DNA of 64,000 nt from Bin25 sp965221765 (GTDB lineage Bacteria > Bacteroidota > Bacteroidia > Flavobacteriales > Flavobacteriaceae), in the NCBI GenBank assembly GCA_965221765.1, contig OZ244911.1, positions 1,798,001-1,862,000 on the forward strand, in the 5' to 3' direction. Below, in pieces: positions 19,301-27,114 of the stretch; position 1 is the stretch's first letter; each line of letters begins with the position of its first letter. Under the pieces are notes generated by a model. The model was not told where the DNA came from. It did no database searches and saw only the letters and a program-made list of their open reading frames with translations. The position numbers and the translations under genes were made by a program.

Positions 19301-19515
19301 CGATTTCTTTTCAATTATCTGATGCCTTGAACAAAGTATTGGCTTTGAATGATTTTAGAATCAGCGTTTTTGGAAGTAATTTGGCTTATTTATTAAGACA
19401 TACTCAAGGTTTTGCTCCTCAATCGTCATTATCATCAGGCAAAGCACAAGGGATTGAAAGTTTTGCATTTCCCGAACTAAGAAATTTTGGTCTTCGATTG
19501 AATATAGGGATATAG
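16363..19515 (+). CDS. SusC/RagA-like TonB-dependent outer-membrane receptor (PUL 2)
   Basis: This is a complete 1050-residue importer. The start is GTG; a nearby ATG at 16353 is out of frame. A signal peptide (TFGFILWIVLLINHRSFGQ) is followed by the carboxypeptidase-regulatory-like domain (IQGIVLDAESNQPLMGATV, residues about 28-105), then the plug with NRVLIRGSSSLTGSDQPLFVIDG split by an acidic loop, and VTVLKGPGATALYGSLGTNGV. The barrel ends in LRNFGLRLNIGI. A weak -7-like box TATATTCG at 16306-16313 lies about 50 bases upstream without a good -33 partner. The SusD-like gene follows after nine bases. The substrate cannot be told from the receptor. Confidence 0.95.
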   Translation: MIKKQILLKTFGFILWIVLLINHRSFGQIQGIVLDAESNQPLMGATVKPSQFPNLSAITDIDGKFAIQLDGSQEFTISFIGYKTQTVLVDSETEQTIFLQPDAMVMDAVVVTALGISRDEKSLGYAVQSIDQEVFENNTSVNVLGKLSGLVAGLNISPSGGGPAASNRVLIRGSSSLTGSDQPLFVIDGFIVNSEPGDNRATQDGGLDFGDPLSTINPDDIESVTVLKGPGATALYGSLGTNGVIVIETKKGRQGKDLDIQISTSILFEQPYIFPEFQNEFGRGAQGTFTALNTLSFGPAYDGRSITNWLGEQKTYQSVENQMESFFRTGINHNHNVQLTASDDKNQFRLSASLYDVLSIMPNSDLNRKTASITYSRKFDQKLTLTTKVNYFNQNVFNRPNLGGSPDNPVRNFYIMPRSVILNDLQPYIDEEGKVITWDGKTQGSFNQNPYWAIHLNTNSDIRERLIGFFKLDFEIFSWLNGSGRAGWDYIFDERENRIAENTVYKTSPVASFRYGISNRLISNYDFLLTTQREFGLIDVNLTSGVSSIDTQFDSLSSNGDDMVNPSLWVVNNFREIESSQGIAQRRLNSVFTTLDLDWKNQFYANFTYRNDWNSVLPKENRSFAYWSSNFSWIATETISQLPNFFEFLKLRASYAKVGNANSLSTSALFFTYTPSTGHLGQPFTRVPRIGPNSEIKPESTTAIELGLDVRLFGGRANIDFSWYRNDSTDQIFTAPVASTTGFENQWINSGSIRNEGFEFVLSGKPIEKPSFSWSINANAALNSNEVLELTEELPILILGGSRAGISIQARSGQRSDLLVGSRYEKTELGQFVIDEFNLPAVDIEDDGNADFVLGQVQPDWLLGLNSSLNYKNIAFYFALDAQFGGVIYSSSYAVGSAVGTLENTIEGRNGWYQSEQERIALGYRPDQWTPTNGVPIEGVDEQGNPIKHFVNPQRYWSRLSGINEANVFDSSFIRLRELSISFQLSDALNKVLALNDFRISVFGSNLAYLLRHTQGFAPQSSLSSGKAQGIESFAFPELRNFGLRLNIGI

Positions 19516-19524
19516 ATAAAAAGA

Positions 19525-21048
19525 ATGATTGATAATTTTTTAAGTAACTATATTTCAAAATCTAAAACTCTTCTACCTATCAAGTCACTAGTAACAGTTT
19601 TGGTTGTCAGTGCGTTATGGATTTTTAATACTTGTGATACAAACTTTGATGAAATCAATTTTCCAAAAACAGGTGCGGTAACGACTGACCCGGATGGATT
19701 GTTTACCGTAGCGACTCAAAGGGGAAGTCTCACTTGGTATATGTATGATCGTTTGCAACGAATCGTGGCCAACCAATACATGCAATATAATACAATCGAT
19801 GGTTCGGGATCTATCGATCATTATGAACCGAGTTATGGATTATTTTCAAATATTTGGGATCGCATGTATGGCGATCAAACATGGGAAATTGCTCCATTAT
19901 TTTATGCCGATCATGCAGTCGAGGTGAGTCATCAACGCGATAATCCTCATAAGGAAGGCATGGCTCGAATATGGAAATCTTTTTTATTTCAAAGAGTGAC
20001 AGATCTCTATGGAGATATCCCTTATACAGAAGCCTTTAAAACTTCACTCCCTATATTCGATACCCAGGAATCTATTTATCGTGATCTGATTGATCAAATC
20101 AATCTTGGTAAAGAGCTCATAAGCACACCGGGAAACTTTCCTTCGTATGGTCAAGCAGATCTTATCTATCATGGTGATTTAAAGCAATGGGAAAAATTTG
20201 CTAATTCTCTTTTATTGAGAATTGCGTTACGAGTCGTTTATGTAGCCCCAGCATTAACACAATCGATCATTAATGATATCAAGGATCAACCATTTATTGA
20301 AAATAATGAAGATTCTAATAAACTGAATTGGGATCCGACCACCTCTAATATTTATTTCCGAAATCCAATTTTAGTAACAGAAGTATTCAATAATACCCGC
20401 ATGTCCAAAACAATCGTTGATTTTTTGGTCGAAAATAAGGATCCAAGGTTGCCATTTTTTGTGAAACCCGCCGCAACCGATGGCCTTTATCGAGGATTGG
20501 CCAATGGGCTTGATCCCAATGAGCAATCGGTCTTTGATCAAGATTATTTTGATCAGTTTAGTCGAGTAGGCGAAGTCTTTTTAAAAGACGATGGAGCGAC
20601 CTATAATTTACATTTTGCAGAAGTTTCTTTTTTAAAAGCGGAGGCGGCCATGCGAGGATATTTAGATATCAACCCGGAAGTGTATTATAATCAAGGCATT
20701 AGAGCTTCTATGGAAATGTATGGACTATCAGATCATCAGGCCATAGAGAATTATATCAATCAATCTCAAATCAAGTATGATGAATCTAGAGCACTTGAAC
20801 AAATCATTACTCAAAAATGGGTATCTCTTTGCATGAATGGCGTAGAAGCTTGGTTTGAAAAACGTCGCACGGGATTTCCTATTTTAGCTCCCTTGGAATA
20901 TGCTGGAACCATCAATGAGGGACAATTTCCTAGAAGATTAACCTATAGTGATGCCGAAAGACGACTCAATGGAGAGCATTTAGAAGAAGCGATTAATCGC
21001 ATGGGAGGCGATACTCAGCAAAATAGGGTTTGGTGGGATAATAATTAA
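19525..21048 (+). CDS. SusD-like_2 family (RagB-type) outer-membrane lipoprotein (PUL 2)
   Basis: This is the binding partner of the receptor just upstream. The signal peptide ends in a lipobox-like IFNTC near residue 37, followed by DTNFDEIN. The sequence fits the SusD-like_2 subfamily rather than classical SusD: TWYMYDRLQRIVANQYMQY early, KSFLFQRVTDLYGDIPYTEAF, WEKFANSLLLRIALRV, and a C-terminus with WVSLCMNGVEAWFEKRRTGFP and ending RVWWDNN. The length of 507 residues is normal. The subfamily differs from the SusD of PUL 1, so the two loci are not recent duplicates of each other. Confidence 0.93.
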   Translation: MIDNFLSNYISKSKTLLPIKSLVTVLVVSALWIFNTCDTNFDEINFPKTGAVTTDPDGLFTVATQRGSLTWYMYDRLQRIVANQYMQYNTIDGSGSIDHYEPSYGLFSNIWDRMYGDQTWEIAPLFYADHAVEVSHQRDNPHKEGMARIWKSFLFQRVTDLYGDIPYTEAFKTSLPIFDTQESIYRDLIDQINLGKELISTPGNFPSYGQADLIYHGDLKQWEKFANSLLLRIALRVVYVAPALTQSIINDIKDQPFIENNEDSNKLNWDPTTSNIYFRNPILVTEVFNNTRMSKTIVDFLVENKDPRLPFFVKPAATDGLYRGLANGLDPNEQSVFDQDYFDQFSRVGEVFLKDDGATYNLHFAEVSFLKAEAAMRGYLDINPEVYYNQGIRASMEMYGLSDHQAIENYINQSQIKYDESRALEQIITQKWVSLCMNGVEAWFEKRRTGFPILAPLEYAGTINEGQFPRRLTYSDAERRLNGEHLEEAINRMGGDTQQNRVWWDNN

Positions 21049-21113
21049 AATGTTGATGACTCATTTTAAAAACCTAATAAATAATAATTTTAATACCGTA
21101 AATCTTATCTATC

Positions 21114-22751
21114 ATGACAATTTCTAAAAAACTTTTTGGGTGGATTTTTGCTTTTTTCTTGGCCTTTATCGGTTGTGAAAAAGATGATCCAAAATCGGAT
21201 GAAGCTCTCATAACGAGTTTCACATTATCTGGTGTTTCTGCTACCATCGCTGGAGAGGCCATTACGCTGAGTGTTCCTTATGGAACCGATATTTCGAGTT
21301 TGAGCCCTAGCATCCAGAATTCCACGGCTTCGACCATTACACCCGCAGCCGCTACTGCTAGGAATTTTGGTTCTCCTGTGACCTATACCGTGACGGCCGA
21401 AGATGGCAAAACCACCAATACCTATACGGTGACGGTGACCGTATTGGATCCCGATTCAGTGGCTATTTCTACTTTTAGTATTCCAGACACAAATACACAA
21501 ATTGATGAATCAGCAAAGACCATTGCGGTCAGTGTCTTTGAAGGAACGGATGTGAGCGCACTGTCGCCTGTCATCAACACCATTCCCACCGATGCGACCG
21601 TCATGGGGGGGGCGATTCTTGATTTAAGTTCGGGGCCTGTAACCATTACCGTCTCGGCGGGTTCAAAATCCGAAAACTATACGGTTTCGGTCAAGTTTTT
21701 ATCTACTGGATTTGATGCCGAAAATCCAGTGACTTTAATTGATGCGGGGGCTGCTTCTAATAGTTTGCCCACAGAATTAGGTGATAAAGGAGATAATGAA
21801 CGAGGATTTTCAATCAATAGCCAACATGTTTATGTTGCTGATAAAGGGGAAGGAGTTATACATTATTGGAATCTTGATGGCTCTAGTGCATCGGCTAGCC
21901 AATTAAAAAATAGTGATATTGTTAGTGGTGGGGTATTTAAACTCGCTGATGTGGTGGCCACAGAAAATGGAATTTTAGCTTCAAACATGAACTGGGCAGG
22001 TGGTGAATTCAAGGTCTATCGTTGGAAAGATCATGATGCTGATCCAGAACTACTATTATCCTTTCCAACTAAGGATTCTTCTGGCAATAATATTCGGTTA
22101 GGCGATAACATCAATTTTATTGACGATCCACTAGGTGATGGGCATTTAACAGCAATGGTATTCCCTGGATTTAATTCTATTCCAAATAGCACTTTTGTGT
22201 ATATTTGGGATGTAGAAAATGGCTCGATTACTAATGCTGAAAAACCCCATAAAATTGAATTTACCGAATTAAATAATGCGGGTAGTTATGGTTATGTGGA
22301 ATCAGTAGAAGGTACCAATAATGATGAATATTTATTGGTCAATGGAGCTAATATTGTTCCAACATTATATGACTTAGATGGCACTCAAAAATTAACATCC
22401 ATCCAAAGTGATGCCATTGCCAATAGAACCTTTGGTGGTAAAGTCTTTGAGTTTAATCAAAAAAGATATTTAGCAGTGGCCACCGCTGGCACTGAAGGAG
22501 CTAATATAAGAGATGCTTCTATTTTGATTTATGATGTCACCGGAGATAATTTAGTTGAAGCATTTAATGCTATTGACCCAGATACTGTTGGATCGAAATT
22601 GGTCTTTACTCATTCGTTTGGACAAAATCTCAATGGGAATCAAGCCGCTGATATTGATGTGTATGTCGATCCAAATGGCGAACGAGTGGTGGTGATGGGA
22701 GGAGCCGCCAATAATGGCTTTCAAGTGATTGAATTATTAAAAGCAAAATAA
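21114..22751 (+). CDS. Lipoprotein with two DUF5018-type beta domains and a C-terminal DUF4623-type domain (PUL 2)
   Basis: The protein has 545 residues and a lipoprotein signal ending FLAFIGC followed by EKDD. Residues about 33-120 and 122-195 are two DUF5018-like units, each with the pattern LSVPYGTDISSLSPSI, then TPAAA and TVTAEDGKTTNTYTVTV. Residues about 198-545 look like DUF4623 (ERGFSINSQHVYVADK, VVATENGILASNMNWAGG, FKVYRWKDHDADPELLLSFP), which resembles a beta-propeller of the kind found in surface proteins of polysaccharide loci. The DUF5018 unit is shared with the next gene, so both probably use it as a stalk or glycan contact. No catalytic residues are known to me for this family. 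Confidence 0.82.
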   Translation: MTISKKLFGWIFAFFLAFIGCEKDDPKSDEALITSFTLSGVSATIAGEAITLSVPYGTDISSLSPSIQNSTASTITPAAATARNFGSPVTYTVTAEDGKTTNTYTVTVTVLDPDSVAISTFSIPDTNTQIDESAKTIAVSVFEGTDVSALSPVINTIPTDATVMGGAILDLSSGPVTITVSAGSKSENYTVSVKFLSTGFDAENPVTLIDAGAASNSLPTELGDKGDNERGFSINSQHVYVADKGEGVIHYWNLDGSSASASQLKNSDIVSGGVFKLADVVATENGILASNMNWAGGEFKVYRWKDHDADPELLLSFPTKDSSGNNIRLGDNINFIDDPLGDGHLTAMVFPGFNSIPNSTFVYIWDVENGSITNAEKPHKIEFTELNNAGSYGYVESVEGTNNDEYLLVNGANIVPTLYDLDGTQKLTSIQSDAIANRTFGGKVFEFNQKRYLAVATAGTEGANIRDASILIYDVTGDNLVEAFNAIDPDTVGSKLVFTHSFGQNLNGNQAADIDVYVDPNGERVVVMGGAANNGFQVIELLKAK

Positions 22752-22812
22752 TTGCTGGAATCGATAACTCAATAAGAATTTAAAACAGTCCGTTTATTTT
22801 TATAACGAAGCA

Positions 22813-24810
22813 TTGTTAAAAAGTCTTAGAGTAATAAATAAGCTTTGGAGTATAAACATGGTGACAGCATCCGTATGGATGCTGTCGTTATTGTTTGTGT
22901 GTTGTTCTAATACCAATGACCGACTCACAGGGAAAGATATTTTATCCTTTGAAATCAAGTCTGCTGATGGTTCGTTTCAAACCACAGCAACCATCGATCA
23001 AGGGAGTCTACAAATTACGGCTACAGTTCCATCGGAAGTGGATATCACCACCTTGATACCACAAATTTCGATTTCTGAAGGAGCCAATGTATCTCCCGCT
23101 AGTGGCCAAACAGTTAATTTTCAAGGAGGAACCGTATTTACTATAACCGCCGAAGATGGAAGTAAAGCCAGTTACTATGTTTCTTTGACTCAATTGAGTG
23201 GTCAAAATAAACTGCTCTCTTTTCAACTCCCAGATCTTTCAATCCAGGGGGTGATTCAAGAAAATACCGTTGAAGTTTCTTTTCCTTATGGTACAGACTT
23301 GAAATCCATTAAGGTAGATTTTAGTTTTTCACCCAAAGCGAGATCTTCGATTGAAAGCGGGTCTAATCTAGACTTTTCAAAAGAAAACACAATCATCATC
23401 ACCTCTGAAATTGGGCAATCCAGGACGTATCGTATTCTATCACTGATTGAACAAGCTAGTGGAGATAATTTGCTATTGTCTTTCAGTCTCCCAGATTTAT
23501 TCCAAGAAGCAGATATCGTTGGGAATACTATTTTTTTGACCCTGCCATACGGTACTGATTTATCAGATACTGCGGTAGAATTCACTATTTCTGAAGAGGC
23601 CATTGCTGCTTTTCCAAGCGGTTCTTCAATTCACATAGTTGATAATAGCAAGTTTGAAATCATATCGCAAAATGGTCAGAAAAGAATTTATGATTTTGAG
23701 ATTACCTATCGAGAACAAGAAACGGGGGTTCGAGGCGTATGGTTGACCAATGTGGCTAGTGATGTGCTCGAAAGCAGAGAGAATATTATTATCGCAATGG
23801 AACTCCTTCAAGCATTAAATTTTAATACTGTTTTTTTGGTAGCATGGAATAAAACCCAAACGCCACACCCTAGTGAAGTTGTTAATAAAGCCCTTGAGCC
23901 GTTGAACAAAACAGATATCATCACGCGATTTGATCCGGCGAGAGATATTTTACAAGAGGTTATTGAAGAAGCTCACAAAAGGAATATTAAAGTGATTGCT
24001 TGGTTTGAATATGGTTTTGCATCACAATTTGGGGATAGCGATGGTGGTAGAAATTCAATTCTTCAAGCCCATCCTGGGTGGGAAAGCCAAGATATCAATG
24101 GAGATATTGCCCAGAAAAATAATTTTTATTGGATGAATGCTTTTCATCCTAAGGTACAACAATTTATGACCGATTTAATGTTAGAAGTAGTCGAAAAGTA
24201 CGATGTTGATGGTATTCAAGGTGATGATCGATTACCTGCAGTAACCTCTACTTCGGGTTATGATGACTATACCATTGAAAAGTATATGAAAGAACATAAT
24301 GGCAGTATGCCACCTAGTAATCCTAGAAATAATCGATGGCTTCAATGGCGATCTGATCTCTTGAGTGATTATGCTGAAAGTTTATATCAAGAGGTCAAAA
24401 AAGTCGATCCCCAATGTTTAGTTACCTTTTCTCCATCTCCTTTTCCCTTTTCATTTACTGAATATTGTCAAGATTGGCCAGCATGGATTGATCGACATGT
24501 GGTTGATATCATTTCACCTCAGTTATACCGTCGTGATAATCGCGGGTTTAATGAATATCGACATCTATTGAATACCAACCTAGCGCATGCTAGGAACAAT
24601 CTTAAGATATTTTATCCAGGCGTGTTGTTGAGAATTGGAAATTATATTCCTTCAGATCAATTTTTAGTGGATGTAATCAGGCACCATAGAAGCCAAGGTG
24701 TGATGGGCGAAGTATTTTTCTTTTATGAAGGAATTGCAGCCAAAAAAAAGGTTTTTGAAGCTCTTTATGCTGGGGAAGCAATATTTCCAGAAGATTTACA
24801 TACGCGATAA
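22813..24810 (+). CDS. Lipoprotein with three DUF5018-type domains and a GHL10 (DUF187) glycosidase-like domain (PUL 2)
   Basis: This 665-residue protein probably processes glycan at the cell surface. The lipobox region is LLFVCCSN. The TTG at 22813 gives a positively charged N-terminus; the ATG at 22858 is in frame and is an alternative start, but lacks charged residues. DUF5018-like units cover about residues 40-125, 130-215 and 218-300. From about residue 303 the protein is a GHL10-type TIM barrel: RGVWLTNVASDVL, LLQALNFNTVFLVAWNK, RNIKVIAWFEYGF, HPGWESQ, YDVDGIQGDDRLPA (candidate catalytic acids), SPQLYRRDNRGF. The family is known from other Bacteroidota polysaccharide loci, but its substrate here is unknown. 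Confidence 0.88.
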   Translation: MLKSLRVINKLWSINMVTASVWMLSLLFVCCSNTNDRLTGKDILSFEIKSADGSFQTTATIDQGSLQITATVPSEVDITTLIPQISISEGANVSPASGQTVNFQGGTVFTITAEDGSKASYYVSLTQLSGQNKLLSFQLPDLSIQGVIQENTVEVSFPYGTDLKSIKVDFSFSPKARSSIESGSNLDFSKENTIIITSEIGQSRTYRILSLIEQASGDNLLLSFSLPDLFQEADIVGNTIFLTLPYGTDLSDTAVEFTISEEAIAAFPSGSSIHIVDNSKFEIISQNGQKRIYDFEITYREQETGVRGVWLTNVASDVLESRENIIIAMELLQALNFNTVFLVAWNKTQTPHPSEVVNKALEPLNKTDIITRFDPARDILQEVIEEAHKRNIKVIAWFEYGFASQFGDSDGGRNSILQAHPGWESQDINGDIAQKNNFYWMNAFHPKVQQFMTDLMLEVVEKYDVDGIQGDDRLPAVTSTSGYDDYTIEKYMKEHNGSMPPSNPRNNRWLQWRSDLLSDYAESLYQEVKKVDPQCLVTFSPSPFPFSFTEYCQDWPAWIDRHVVDIISPQLYRRDNRGFNEYRHLLNTNLAHARNNLKIFYPGVLLRIGNYIPSDQFLVDVIRHHRSQGVMGEVFFFYEGIAAKKKVFEALYAGEAIFPEDLHTR

Positions 24811-24980
24811 ATAAACTTTAGCCATGTTCAACTCGCTAGTGCAACATAAGAAAGGTCTTTGACAATACCATGAATCACGCACCTTTAAGAGGGACTCGAA
24901 AAATGGTAAACGATTTTTCATAAAACAATAGATGATAATGGACCAAAAGTAAAACGACCCAAAACTATTGTAGTAGAACT

Positions 24981-25015
24981 AAAAAAGCAGACGTCGATAA
25001 TATTTTATTCGTCTG
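24981..25015 (-). terminator. Candidate intrinsic terminator of the FAD oxidoreductase gene
   Basis: CAGACG at 24988-24993 and CGTCTG at 25010-25015 form a perfect 6-bp stem. Read on the minus strand, the hairpin is followed by a C and a run of six T (24982-24987). It lies about 30 bases beyond the stop of the reverse-strand oxidoreductase. The stem is short and its 16-base loop is large, so termination is likely but not certain. Confidence 0.45.
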
Positions 25016-25045
25016 ATTCTAAATTTATTGTTCACCGTAAAAAAT

Positions 25046-26908
25046 TTAATGAACGGTAGGAAGTTCACCTAATAGGGTAATTGGTTGTTCAAATGGTTCA
25101 ACCAAAGTATCTAATAAAACAGAAAATTCTCCTCTTGTGATTATTCTTTCAGAATCGTTTTCATCATAATTGATTAAAGTTTCGATTTCGTTTCGGTTGT
25201 ACGTGATAATAGTTTTAGTTTCATTCAAATAATTCAAAAACCAATCAATGACTTGGTTTTGAGTTAAATTATCTGGAAGTGGATATTGATTCGTATCAAT
25301 ATAATCCTCAATAAAAACATCTTCAATTCTAAGGTTCGAATCAGGGTAAAACCATGTTTGATTTTCCCAACCAATATTCTTTCCAGTACCTCTTAAAATT
25401 CCTGTAACTCCGATTCTTTGATAGGTTTTAAAGTGGGGATGAGACTTTTGAACATCTAAAAATGGCATTAAATAATGCCCATGGTCAAGCAAAGCTTTTT
25501 GAGTTTTTCGTACATCAATATTTCTAGGTAAATCATTTGATAATGCTGCACTAGCGGCAATGATCCCAGCCACTTGACCAAGTTGTAAAACAACGGGTTG
25601 CAATCTCGTGGTCCCATTAACAATATTGGATACCGAAATTGACTTTTCAGCAACTACTAAATGTTCTTGAGTTTTTGGAATCAAAGTTCCCAATGGAATG
25701 GAATAAGAGGGAACAGGATAAAAATGGAGTTCTGGTAACTCATCGGCTTGAGGATGAGCTGCATGATGATGATCTACGGGATAATCTCCAACGGCAATAG
25801 ACGTTCGATAGGTGGGATGACTTTGATCATAAGGATGGCTCAAATGATTCATTGAGAGGGTAGTTACGCCATCAATGCGTAATGATTCTCGATGATATGG
25901 GATTAGTGGCAAACCATCATCTGTTGGAAATTCGTCATCAGCAATGGATAAATTTTCAAATCCCAATTCGGTTTGCAAATAGTATAAAAATTGAAGAGAT
26001 TTTAATTTGGCTAGTTCAAAGACTGAATCTCTTTCTTTGGAACTCATATAAATAGCATTGACATAGTAATCATTGCCATTGATTGGCCAATTAATCATGT
26101 ATTTATCATTGGGTAGTTTTCCGTAAGTAATTTTTCGTTCTTTCGGCCATAAGGTGCGAATCATGGTCGACTCCTCCTTACATTTTTCAGATTCAGTGGC
26201 ACAATAAAACACCGAAGGGTCATATCCTTTGGGTTGATCAATGATTCGTGCCTCACCATAATCTTTTAAAATCAATGCATAAGTCAAATCTTGAATGATA
26301 TCATTCGCTTGGTTAGGAGCAATGTACTCATCATAATCATTTTTTGAATCCATACCCACTCGGTGAGAAACATCAAGCTCTTGGATGACATCCCCTAATT
26401 CAGTAGCTTCTACCAGTTGTTTAGTTTGGATTTTATCTCCTTTAGTTAATTCAATAATCCAATCTAGTTCCAATCGATAAATAGTATCCCACGTTTGACT
26501 CATTTTTAATGTGAGATTTGATTCGGCATTGGCCATATTATGAAAAATAGCATTCCCAATATGAGGTTCAAATAATGTATTGCTCACCCAACCTGTTTTC
26601 ATCGCATCCAACGATCCGTATCGCCCCACCAAACTATCTCTAAACTCACCCCAAAAACCTGAAGGTAATTTATTATTGCCATCGACAGCACTAACTCCCG
26701 CTGAAGTTAACATCCCCCCCAGCCAAGGGCCTTGTTCTATCAAAAGTGTTTTGGCCCCCAATCGTGCACTCGAGATACCTGCGGCAATTCCCGAGGTTCC
26801 ACCACCAATAACCACAACATCATAAACTTCTTGATTTGAGTTATTATCACAATTTGTATGGATTAATGAGAGCGATAGTAAAAGAAAAGTAAATAGGATT
26901 TTATACAT
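25046..26908 (-). CDS. Exported FAD-dependent oxidoreductase (FAD_oxidored family)
   Basis: This is a 620-residue lipoprotein-type oxidoreductase. The signal FLLLSLSLIHTNC ends in a lipobox cysteine and precedes a Rossmann FAD-binding motif VVVIGGGTSGIAAGISSARLG (about residues 30-50) and the typical continuation LLIEQGPWLGGMLTSAGVSA. Later segments such as HPYDQSHPTYRTSIAVGDYP, IPLGTLIPKTQEHLVVAEKSISVSN and RLQPVVLQLGQVAGIIAA are standard for the FAD_oxidored family, whose members often accompany polysaccharide loci. It is convergent with PUL 2 and may act with it; that link rests on position only. Its substrate is unknown. The sequence appears intact. Confidence 0.9.
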   Translation of the reverse strand: MYKILFTFLLLSLSLIHTNCDNNSNQEVYDVVVIGGGTSGIAAGISSARLGAKTLLIEQGPWLGGMLTSAGVSAVDGNNKLPSGFWGEFRDSLVGRYGSLDAMKTGWVSNTLFEPHIGNAIFHNMANAESNLTLKMSQTWDTIYRLELDWIIELTKGDKIQTKQLVEATELGDVIQELDVSHRVGMDSKNDYDEYIAPNQANDIIQDLTYALILKDYGEARIIDQPKGYDPSVFYCATESEKCKEESTMIRTLWPKERKITYGKLPNDKYMINWPINGNDYYVNAIYMSSKERDSVFELAKLKSLQFLYYLQTELGFENLSIADDEFPTDDGLPLIPYHRESLRIDGVTTLSMNHLSHPYDQSHPTYRTSIAVGDYPVDHHHAAHPQADELPELHFYPVPSYSIPLGTLIPKTQEHLVVAEKSISVSNIVNGTTRLQPVVLQLGQVAGIIAASAALSNDLPRNIDVRKTQKALLDHGHYLMPFLDVQKSHPHFKTYQRIGVTGILRGTGKNIGWENQTWFYPDSNLRIEDVFIEDYIDTNQYPLPDNLTQNQVIDWFLNYLNETKTIITYNRNEIETLINYDENDSERIITRGEFSVLLDTLVEPFEQPITLLGELPTVH

Positions 26909-26950
26909 TTTAAAATTTGGTTAAAAATATTATAGGGGTTTAAAAATGGT

Positions 26951-26958
26951 ATCTTTGG
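26951..26958 (+). promoter_or_regulatory. Candidate -7 box upstream of tRNA-Thr(GGU)
   Basis: TATCTTTG matches the Bacteroidota -7 consensus TAnnTTTG fully and lies 48 bases before the tRNA. No clear TTTG -33 box stands at the usual distance; the nearest upstream TTTG is about 20 bases too far away. The separate promoter fits a tRNA that is no longer co-transcribed with a cluster. Confidence 0.4.
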
Positions 26959-27006
26959 CCACCTATCGAAGATTACTACAGTAGGAAACTTGATAATCGT
27001 TCATTA

Positions 27007-27078
<72 letters not shown>

Positions 27079-27114
27079 CGATGTGAATTTATGATTCACC
27101 CAAAATTCTGTAAA

